Positions 38,932 to 45,603 of a DNA stretch of 56,510 nt are shown here, in pieces. The notes beneath the pieces were generated by a model. That model saw only the letters and a program-made list of their open reading frames with translations. It was not told where the DNA came from and made no database searches. Position 1 is the stretch's first letter. Every line of letters starts with the position of its first letter. The translations under genes were made by a program, and so were the position numbers. Source of the DNA: an uncultured Burkholderiales bacterium (GTDB taxonomy: Bacteria; Pseudomonadota; Gammaproteobacteria; Burkholderiales; Burkholderiaceae_C). The stretch covers positions 1-56,510 of the forward strand of contig CAIQBO010000029.1 in assembly GCA_903870145.1 (NCBI GenBank). The letters are read 5' to 3'.

Positions 38932-38986
38932 AACTTACGTCAACCTCCCCATTGGAGAATTGCGCTTTGCCCTAAGGGTTTTCCCA

Positions 38987-39014
38987 TTGATAATCGGCCT
39001 CAAACTGGTAGTAT
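38987..39014 (+). promoter_or_regulatory. possible promoter of the fdh structural genes
   Basis: TTGATA (38987-38992) and TAGTAT (39009-39014) are 16 bases apart, a fair sigma-70 arrangement in the 134-base gap before the small Tat protein gene. TTGATA and TATCAA (39012-39017) also form a wide dyad. Transcription would begin roughly 40 bases before the first start codon. Confidence 0.4.
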
Positions 39015-39065
39015 CAAAACTGCTATGAAAAGTTTTTCCTAAGCACCGAATGACGGAGATATTTG

Positions 39066-39272
39066 ATGAGCTCTCAAAATCCAAAACTTTCCCGCCGCAT
39101 CTTGTTTGCCGGCGCAGGCACGGCCGGCGTGGTGGCAGCTGCTGCCAGTTTGCTGCCGCAAGTGCGGGGCGCAGTGCCCGAACTGATCAGCTCCAAGGCC
39201 AAGCCTGCCAGAGGCGGTGGCTACGAGTTGAGTGAGCACGTCAAGCGCTACTACAAAACCACCTTGGTCTGA
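39066..39272 (+). CDS. small Tat-signal protein of the formate dehydrogenase region
   Basis: A 68-residue protein whose N-terminus is a Tat-like signal: LSRRILFAGAGTAGVVAAAA, with the RR pair at about residues 10-11. A short conserved tail follows (GGGYELSEHVKRYYKTTLV). It matches the family described as formate dehydrogenase region TAT target proteins, of unknown role. ATG 39066 follows GGAGAT. It is the first gene of the structural fdh group, 37 bases before the alpha subunit. Confidence 0.85.
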   Translation: MSSQNPKLSRRILFAGAGTAGVVAAAASLLPQVRGAVPELISSKAKPARGGGYELSEHVKRYYKTTLV

Positions 39273-39309
39273 CCCTTTTTCAAACACTCACCTCTAGCTG
39301 GAGAGTTTC

Positions 39310-42270
39310 ATGTTGTTAACTAAAAAGAATGCAAGCACTTCGGGTGCTGCCTCGTCCCCGTTTGTGCACAGTTTGCGCCGCGGCCTGACACAAGCTCTGC
39401 CCACTCTAGACCGCCGCACATTTCTGCGCCGCTCGGGTTTGGGCGTGGGCGTGGGCCTGGCCGCTTCGCAACTGAGCTTGGTGAAAAAAGCTGAAGCAGC
39501 CAATGCGGCTTCGGTCATAGGCGCCGGTAAAGTGGAAGTCAAGCGCACGGTTTGCACACATTGCTCGGTCGGTTGCGCAGTCGATGCAGTCGTTGAAAAC
39601 GGCGTCTGGGTGCGTCAAGAGCCCGTGTTTGACTCTCCCATCAATTTGGGCGCGCATTGCGCCAAAGGTGCGGCAGTGCGCGAGCACGGCCACGGCGAGT
39701 ACCGCTTGCGCTACCCCATGAAACTGGTCAACGGCAAGTACGAACGCATCAGCTGGGACACCGCCCTCAATGAAATCACGGCGCGCATGATGGAGTTGCG
39801 CAAAGCCAGTGGCCCCGACAGCGTTTACTTTGTGGGCTCGTCCAAGCACAGCAACGAGCAAGCCTATTTGATGCGCAAGTTCGTCAGCTTGTGGGGCACC
39901 AACAACTGTGACCACCAAGCGCGTATTTGCCACTCCACCACGGTGGCCGGTGTGGCCAATACCTGGGGTTATGGCGCCATGACCAACTCGTACAACGACA
40001 TGCAAAACAGCAAGTGCGCCATGTACATTGGCTCCAACGCTGCAGAGGCGCATCCGGTCAGCATGATGCACATGTTGCACGCCAAAGAAAACGGCTGCAA
40101 GATGATCGTGGTCGACCCACGCTTTACCCGCACCGCCGCCAAGGCTGACGAATACGTCCGCATTCGCTCTGGCACCGACATCCCCTTCCTCTTCGGTTTG
40201 CTCTATCACATCTTCAAAAACGGCTGGGAAGACAAAAAATACATCAACGACCGTGTCTACGGCATGGACGCCGTCAAAGCCGACGTGATGGCCAAGTGGT
40301 CGCCTGACAAAGTCGAAGAGGCTTGCGGCGTCAAAGAAGAGCAAATGTTCAAAATTGCCAAGATGCTGCACGACAACAACCCCAGCACCATCGTGTGGTG
40401 CATGGGCCAGACGCAGCACACCATTGGCAACGCCATGGTCCGCGCCTCTTGCATCTTGCAACTGGCTTTGGGCAACGTAGGCAAATCGGGCGGCGGCACC
40501 AACATTTTTCGCGGCCATGACAACGTGCAAGGCGCCACCGACGTAGGCCCCAACCCCGATTCATTGCCCGGTTATTACGGCTTGGCCGAAGGCTCTTGGA
40601 AGCATTTCGCCAAAGCTTGGGGCGTTGATTTTGAGTGGATCAAAGGCCGCTTTGCCACCCCCGCCATGATGGGCAAGAACGGCATGACGGTCTCGCGCTG
40701 GATTGACGGCGTGCTCGAGAAAAACGAGCTGATCGACCAAGACAGCAACTTGCGCGGCGTGTTTTATTGGGGCCATGCACCCAACTCGCAAACCCGCGGT
40801 TTGGAGATGAAGCGCGCCATGGACAAGCTGGACTTGTTGGTGGTGGTCGACCCTTACCCCTCAGCCACTGCGGCCATGGCCGCCATGCCAGGCAAAGCCG
40901 AAGACCTCAACCCCAATCGTGCCGTTTATTTGCTGCCCGCTGCCACGCAGTTTGAGACCAGTGGCTCTTGCACGGCGTCTAACCGCTCATTGCAGTGGCG
41001 CGAAAAAGTCATTGACCCGCTGTGGGAAAGCCGCTCTGACCACATGATCATGTACCAGTTTGCAGAGAAGTTAGGCTTTAGCAAAGAGCTGGCCAAGAAC
41101 TACAAGTTGCAAAAAATCAAAGGTTTGGACGAACCCATTCCGGACGATATCTTGCGTGAAATCAACAAGTGCGTTTGGACCATTGGCTACACCGGCCAAA
41201 GCCCAGAGCGCTTGAAAGCCCACATGAAGAACATGCACTTGTTCGATGTGAAAACGCTCAAAGCCAAAGGCGGCAAAGACAAAGAAACCGGCTACGACTT
41301 CACCGGTGACTATTTCGGTTTGCCATGGCCTTGCTGGGGCACGCCTGAACTCAAGCACCCGGGCTCTCCTAATTTGTACGACACCTCCAAACACGTCATG
41401 GATGGCGGCGGAAACTTTCGCGCCAACTTTGGCATTGAGCGTGAAGGCAAGAGCTTGCTGGCAGAAGATGGTTCGCACTCCAAGGGTGCAGACATCACCA
41501 CTGGCTACCCTGAACTTGACCACGTGTTGCTCAAAAAATTGGGCTGGTGGAGTGAGCTGACGGAAGCCGAAGCCACAGCAGCTGAAGGTAAAAACTGGAA
41601 GACCGATTCTTCGGGTGGCATGATCCGTGTGTTCATGAAAAACCACGGTTGCCACCCATTTGGCAACGCCAAAGCACGCGCTGTGGTCTGGAACTTCCCA
41701 GATCCTATTCCGCAGCACCGCGAGCCTTTGTATGGCATACGCCCCGACATGGTGGCCAAGTACCCCACGCACGACGACAAGAAAGCCTTCTGGCGTCTGC
41801 CCACCTTGTTCAAAACGATTCAAGACAAAAACATTGCCGACAAAGTGCATGAGAAGTTCCCGCTGATCATGACTTCGGGTCGTTTGGTCGAATACGAAGG
41901 CGGCGGCGAGGAGACTCGCTCCAACCCTTGGTTGGCTGAGCTGCAGCAAGAAATGTTTGTCGAGATCAACCCGCAAACGGCGACCAAGCGCGGCATTCGA
42001 AACGGCGAGCGCGCCTGGGTCAAAACCCCCACCGGGGCGCGTTTGAATGTGCAGGCCTTGGTCACTGAGCGCGTTGGCCCGGACACCGTGTTCTTGCCTT
42101 TCCACTTCTCAGGGCGCTGGCAAGGTGCTGACATGTTGGCGCACTACCCCAATGGGGCTGCACCGATCGTGCGCGGCGAGGCGGTCAACACCGCCACCAC
42201 ATATGGTTACGACAGCGTGACCATGATGCAAGAAACCAAAACAACCGTTTGCGACGTCGAGAAAGCCTAA
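39310..42270 (+). CDS. fdhA: formate dehydrogenase, catalytic alpha subunit (Mo/W-bis-PGD)
   Basis: The 986-residue catalytic subunit has a twin-arginine signal (DRRTFLRRSGLGVGVGLAAS, residues about 33-52). The 4Fe-4S site CTHCSVGCAVDAV is near residue 82. The molybdopterin domain carries the metal ligand in ARICHSTTVAGVANT near residue 206: cysteine rather than the selenocysteine of FdnG/FdoG. GMGQTQHTIGN-type and other bis-MGD contacts follow, with a C-terminal dinucleotide-binding domain. It oxidises formate to CO2, probably in the periplasm attached to the membrane through the gamma subunit. GGAGAG precedes ATG 39310. Confidence 0.95.
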   Translation: MLLTKKNASTSGAASSPFVHSLRRGLTQALPTLDRRTFLRRSGLGVGVGLAASQLSLVKKAEAANAASVIGAGKVEVKRTVCTHCSVGCAVDAVVENGVWVRQEPVFDSPINLGAHCAKGAAVREHGHGEYRLRYPMKLVNGKYERISWDTALNEITARMMELRKASGPDSVYFVGSSKHSNEQAYLMRKFVSLWGTNNCDHQARICHSTTVAGVANTWGYGAMTNSYNDMQNSKCAMYIGSNAAEAHPVSMMHMLHAKENGCKMIVVDPRFTRTAAKADEYVRIRSGTDIPFLFGLLYHIFKNGWEDKKYINDRVYGMDAVKADVMAKWSPDKVEEACGVKEEQMFKIAKMLHDNNPSTIVWCMGQTQHTIGNAMVRASCILQLALGNVGKSGGGTNIFRGHDNVQGATDVGPNPDSLPGYYGLAEGSWKHFAKAWGVDFEWIKGRFATPAMMGKNGMTVSRWIDGVLEKNELIDQDSNLRGVFYWGHAPNSQTRGLEMKRAMDKLDLLVVVDPYPSATAAMAAMPGKAEDLNPNRAVYLLPAATQFETSGSCTASNRSLQWREKVIDPLWESRSDHMIMYQFAEKLGFSKELAKNYKLQKIKGLDEPIPDDILREINKCVWTIGYTGQSPERLKAHMKNMHLFDVKTLKAKGGKDKETGYDFTGDYFGLPWPCWGTPELKHPGSPNLYDTSKHVMDGGGNFRANFGIEREGKSLLAEDGSHSKGADITTGYPELDHVLLKKLGWWSELTEAEATAAEGKNWKTDSSGGMIRVFMKNHGCHPFGNAKARAVVWNFPDPIPQHREPLYGIRPDMVAKYPTHDDKKAFWRLPTLFKTIQDKNIADKVHEKFPLIMTSGRLVEYEGGGEETRSNPWLAELQQEMFVEINPQTATKRGIRNGERAWVKTPTGARLNVQALVTERVGPDTVFLPFHFSGRWQGADMLAHYPNGAAPIVRGEAVNTATTYGYDSVTMMQETKTTVCDVEKA

Positions 42271-42298
42271 GGGCCTTCCCAACTGACTGGAGTCACAC

Positions 42299-42910
42299 AT
42301 GGCAAGAATGAAATTTATTTGTGATGCAGAGCGCTGCATCGAATGCAACGGCTGCGTCACGGCATGCAAAAGCGAGCATGAAGTGCCTTGGGGCGTGAAC
42401 CGACGCCGCGTGGTCACTTTGAACGACGGTGTGCCGGGCGAGAAATCCATCTCAGTGGCCTGCATGCACTGCTCGGATGCGCCTTGCATGGCGGTCTGCC
42501 CCGTCAACTGCTTTTACCGCACCGAAGAAGGCGTGGTCTTGCACGACAAAGACGTCTGCATTGGGTGTGGTTACTGCTCTTATGCATGCCCCTTTGGTGC
42601 GCCGCAGTTTCCAAGTGCCGGCACCTTCGGTGTTCGCGGCAAAATGGACAAGTGCACTTTCTGCGCAGGCGGCCCAGAAGCCAATGGCAGCCAAGCTGAG
42701 TTTGAAAAATACGGCCGCAACCGTTTGGCCGAGGGCAAATTGCCAGCATGCGCTGAAATGTGTTCGACCAAAGCATTGCTCGCCGGAGATGGTGACGTCA
42801 TCGCCGACATCTTGCGCAACCGCGTGGTGCAACGCGGCAAAGGCGCAGAAGTTTGGGGCTGGGGCACTGCCTATGGCAGCAAAGCCGATGCAAAAGGGGC
42901 CAAATCATGA
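42299..42910 (+). CDS. fdhB: formate dehydrogenase iron-sulfur beta subunit
   Basis: A 203-residue electron-transfer subunit with four cysteine groups for 4Fe-4S clusters: CIECNGCVTAC, CMHCSDAPCMAVCP, CIGCGYCSYACP, and CTFC paired with CAEMC after a spacer. It has no C-terminal transmembrane helix, unlike FdnH, so it must dock on the gamma subunit. It takes electrons from the alpha subunit. Its stop overlaps the start of the small lipoprotein gene by 4 bases (ATGA). Confidence 0.93.
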   Translation: MARMKFICDAERCIECNGCVTACKSEHEVPWGVNRRRVVTLNDGVPGEKSISVACMHCSDAPCMAVCPVNCFYRTEEGVVLHDKDVCIGCGYCSYACPFGAPQFPSAGTFGVRGKMDKCTFCAGGPEANGSQAEFEKYGRNRLAEGKLPACAEMCSTKALLAGDGDVIADILRNRVVQRGKGAEVWGWGTAYGSKADAKGAKS

Positions 42911-43140
42911 GCAGCTTGAAAATTTTGCCCCTCGTCTTGGCTGCGGCTGCCTTGACCGCTTGCGGCGACAAAGCGCAAGAGATGGTGGGCCAGCCCAAGC
43001 AAGACGCAGCGCCTTTCACGGGCACCGGCGTGGCCGTTTTCACAGCACCCGAGTGGAAGGTGGGCGATAAAAAAAGCTGGGCTGAGCAGCTCAAAGTGCG
43101 CGCTCAATACGGCATGAACGACTACACCCGCTCACCTTGA
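42907..43140 (+). CDS. small lipoprotein in the fdh operon
   Basis: A 77-residue protein with a hydrophobic N-terminus and a lipobox, LTAC at residues about 16-19, so the mature protein should be a 59-residue lipid-anchored peptide. The remainder (GTGVAVFTAPEWKVGDKKSW and a short basic tail) matches no family I recognise. Its start overlaps the beta-subunit stop and it lies 16 bases before the gamma subunit, so it is made with the enzyme. A structural, anchoring or assembly role is inferred only from position. Confidence 0.75.
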   Translation: MSSLKILPLVLAAAALTACGDKAQEMVGQPKQDAAPFTGTGVAVFTAPEWKVGDKKSWAEQLKVRAQYGMNDYTRSP

Positions 43141-43156
43141 GCCTGGGAGAAAAACC

Positions 43157-44332
43157 ATGAATCGAACTTCGGTTGTGACCCTTATCCTGGCACTTGCATG
43201 TGCCATGGGGACGGCTGTGGGGGCGATGGCGCAAACTGCCCCCGCCAAAGCAGCAGATGCCGGTGTGCAAAGCGCCAATATTTTCTCACTCGCACCAGAC
43301 GCGAACACCGACCCCAAATACGCTGACCAAACCAATGGCGAGCGTGCCAAGGTTCAGCCCGGCAACAATGCCCCCATCTGGCGTCAAGTGGGCGCTGGCG
43401 TGAACGGCTACAGCAGCCTGCCAGCCAGCGAGGCACCAGAAGCGGGCAACCTGATTCAGCCCTTTGTGCAGTACCCCGGCTCCAAGCTCACCAATGCCGG
43501 TGAGGCGTGGCGCCAAGTGCGCAACAACTGGATCATTCCCTATGGCGGCTCTTTGCTGCTGATCGTCATGCTCGCCATTGCACTGTTTTATTACACCAAA
43601 GGCACGATGAATTTGCATGGCGCTGAAACAGGCCGCAAGATTGAGCGCTTTACACCGCTCGAGCGTGCAGCGCACTGGACCAATGCCTCGGCCTTTGTGG
43701 CTTTGACGCTGTCGGGTGTGGTCATGGCCTATGGCAAGTTTTTCATCCAGCCCGTCATTGGCAATACATTGTTTGGCTGGCTCAGCTTTGTGCTGAAAAA
43801 CGTCCATAACTTTGCCGGCCCCTTGTTTGCTGTTTCTCTGCTGATCGTGATCGTCACTTTTGTGCGCGACAACCTGCCCAGTTCTGGAGACTTGACTTGG
43901 TTGCTCAAGGGTGGGGGTTTGCTTTCGGGCCAAGAAGTGCCATCACACCGTTTCAATGCAGGTGAAAAAGTTGTGTTTTGGTTGGGCGTTTTGGGCCTGG
44001 GCCTGATCGTGGTGGCCTCAGGCTTGGTGCTTGACAAATTGGTGCCTGGCCTGATTTACGAACGCAGCACCATGCAAATTGCCAACATGGTCCACGGCGT
44101 GGCCACTGTGTTGATGATGGTCATGTTCATGGGCCACATCTACATGGGCACTCTGGGTATGCAAGGCGCATACAGTGCCATGCGCGAAGGCTATGTCGAC
44201 GAAACCTGGGCCAAAGAGCACCACGAACTTTGGTACAACGACGTCAAGGCAGGCAAGATCCCTGCGCAGCGCTCAGAGTTGCCAGGTGCCAGTGCATCGG
44301 CCAACTCTATTTCTCCATCGGCACAAGCCTGA
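43157..44332 (+). CDS. fdhC: formate dehydrogenase cytochrome b556 gamma subunit
   Basis: The 391-residue membrane subunit begins with a cleavable signal (VVTLILALACAMGTAVGAMA). About 100 periplasmic residues come next, then a first transmembrane helix near 125 (GGSLLLIVMLAIALFYY) and a four-helix di-haem cytochrome b core. Histidines likely to bind haem are in ERAAHWTNA, NVHNFAGPLF, MVHGVAT and MGHIYMG. It anchors the complex and reduces quinone with electrons from formate. The extra N-terminal periplasmic region is typical of this fdh subgroup and not of FdnI. Confidence 0.93.
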   Translation: MNRTSVVTLILALACAMGTAVGAMAQTAPAKAADAGVQSANIFSLAPDANTDPKYADQTNGERAKVQPGNNAPIWRQVGAGVNGYSSLPASEAPEAGNLIQPFVQYPGSKLTNAGEAWRQVRNNWIIPYGGSLLLIVMLAIALFYYTKGTMNLHGAETGRKIERFTPLERAAHWTNASAFVALTLSGVVMAYGKFFIQPVIGNTLFGWLSFVLKNVHNFAGPLFAVSLLIVIVTFVRDNLPSSGDLTWLLKGGGLLSGQEVPSHRFNAGEKVVFWLGVLGLGLIVVASGLVLDKLVPGLIYERSTMQIANMVHGVATVLMMVMFMGHIYMGTLGMQGAYSAMREGYVDETWAKEHHELWYNDVKAGKIPAQRSELPGASASANSISPSAQA

Positions 44333-44349
44333 AGACGAAGGACTTGAAC

Positions 44350-44652
44350 ATGAAAAAACCATTGATTTTGTTGGCCGCCCTGACCTTGGCTGGCGCCAGT
44401 TGGGCCAAATTGCCAGCCCCCAGCGACGAAGCCAAGGCCAAAGCTGCTGAAACTGCAGCCAAAACCGCCCACGGCGACAAAATTGGCGCCTACCAATTGT
44501 GCAAGTCGCGCGAAAAAGTTGCAGCGCACTATTACAAAACGGCCAAGGCAAGCGGTAAAACGACCAACCCACCGGTCGCCACACCCGCGTGCGTTGACCC
44601 AGGGGCCTATGTGGCTGCTGCGCCAGCACCTGCGCCCGCTAAAAAGTCCTGA
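44350..44652 (+). CDS. small secreted protein at the end of the fdh operon
   Basis: A 100-residue protein with a clear Sec signal peptide (MKKPLILLAALTLAGASWA). The mature part is rich in Ala/Lys with a core GAYQLCKSREKVAAHYYKTA and a second cysteine in VATPACVDPGAY; the two cysteines could pair in the periplasm. The C-terminus is Ala/Pro-rich. I do not recognise the family. It lies 17 bases after the gamma subunit and directly before a strong terminator, so it belongs to the fdh transcript. Confidence 0.75.
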   Translation: MKKPLILLAALTLAGASWAKLPAPSDEAKAKAAETAAKTAHGDKIGAYQLCKSREKVAAHYYKTAKASGKTTNPPVATPACVDPGAYVAAAPAPAPAKKS

Positions 44653-44675
44653 TTTCCCTGTCGGTAGGCGGATTC

Positions 44676-44707
44676 AAAGTCCCTCGCTGCAAAGCGCGGG
44701 ACTTTTT
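44676..44707 (+). terminator. rho-independent terminator after the fdh operon
   Basis: AAAGTCCC pairs with GGGACTTT, with an inner CGC/GCG pairing around a TGCAAA loop, and the descending arm runs into a T-rich tail. It begins 24 bases after the stop of the last fdh gene and separates the operon from fdhD. Confidence 0.85.
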
Positions 44708-44742
44708 GCGTTAGGCTTGAGGCTTGCATCTGTTTGTACACC

Positions 44743-45603
44743 ATGTCTTTGAATCTAACTCCTCAGCCCAAACCCCGCTTGACCCAGGCCACAGCCGAAT
44801 TGACGCGTCAAATCGAGGTCAAGGACGAATTTGGCCATGCTTGCCAAGTTCACATTCCAGCGGAGCGAGCGCTCACGGTTTATCTGGACAAAAAAGAACT
44901 CGTCACCTTGATGACCTTGGGCGCAAGCCCCGAGTTTTTGGTTTTGGGTTTTTTGTTGAACCAGCGTTTGATTCGCTCAGTCGATGAAATTGAATCGGTC
45001 ACGGTGGACTGGTCCTTGGGTGAAGGCGAGTTGGGGCAGCCCGGTGTAGCAGCCATCAAAACACGCCAGGGCATGAGCCAATCCGGCCTCAAAACAGCTG
45101 CTCGCGTGGTCACCACAGGCTGCGGTCAAGGCAGCGTGTTTGGCGATTTGGTCAGCGACATCGATGCCATTGCGCTGCCAGAGGCGCACATCACACAGGC
45201 GACTTTGTACGCCATCGTCAACGCCATTCGATTGCAAGAGACCACCTACAAATCCTCCGGTTCTGTGCATGGCTGCGCCTTGTTTCAAGGCGAGCAAATG
45301 CTGATGTTCATAGAAGATGTGGGTCGACACAACGCAGTCGACACCATTGCCGGTTGGATGGCCATGAACGACATTTCAGGGGCTGACAAAGTCTTCTACA
45401 CCACGGGCCGCTTGACCAGTGAGATGGTGATCAAGTCCGCGCAAATGGGCGTGCCCATTGCAGTCTCACGCAGCGGCATCACGCAAATGGGCTTGGAAGT
45501 GGCCGAGCGGGTGGGCTTGTGCGCCATTGGCCGCGCTACCAACAAACGCTTTTTATGTTTCAGCGCGGCGCACCGTATGCAGTGGCAGCCGGAGCTGACG
45601 TGA
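44743..45603 (+). CDS. fdhD: formate dehydrogenase sulfurtransferase FdhD
   Basis: FdhD carries sulfur from the cysteine desulfurase IscS to the molybdenum cofactor of formate dehydrogenase. The 286 residues include the active cysteine near residue 127 in VTTGCGQGSVF (one Cys here, where many homologues have CxxC), the SSGSVHGCALF segment, and the family signature EDVGRHNAVDTIAGW. ATG 44743 is preferred over TTG 44734. It follows the fdh operon terminator, so it needs its own promoter. Its stop overlaps the GTG start of a permease gene. Confidence 0.94.
   Translation: MSLNLTPQPKPRLTQATAELTRQIEVKDEFGHACQVHIPAERALTVYLDKKELVTLMTLGASPEFLVLGFLLNQRLIRSVDEIESVTVDWSLGEGELGQPGVAAIKTRQGMSQSGLKTAARVVTTGCGQGSVFGDLVSDIDAIALPEAHITQATLYAIVNAIRLQETTYKSSGSVHGCALFQGEQMLMFIEDVGRHNAVDTIAGWMAMNDISGADKVFYTTGRLTSEMVIKSAQMGVPIAVSRSGITQMGLEVAERVGLCAIGRATNKRFLCFSAAHRMQWQPELT

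Noticed and set aside
39900..39960. Possible selenocysteine codon in the formate dehydrogenase alpha subunit
   Set aside because: The metal-ligand position reads TGC (Cys), the frame is open through the gene, and no TGA needs read-through.
39406..40530. Long open frame (374 codons) on the minus strand inside the formate dehydrogenase alpha gene
   Set aside because: It is antisense to a full-length molybdoenzyme and His/Val-rich in the manner of a shadow frame; there is no domain.
41071..42105. A second long minus-strand frame in the alpha-subunit gene
   Set aside because: Same reason: antisense to conserved coding sequence with no ribosome site or family match.
45519..45599. In-frame 27-codon upstream extension of the FtsX permease
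   Set aside because: It lies inside fdhD. GTG 45600 gives the usual stop/start overlap and a sensible N-terminus.
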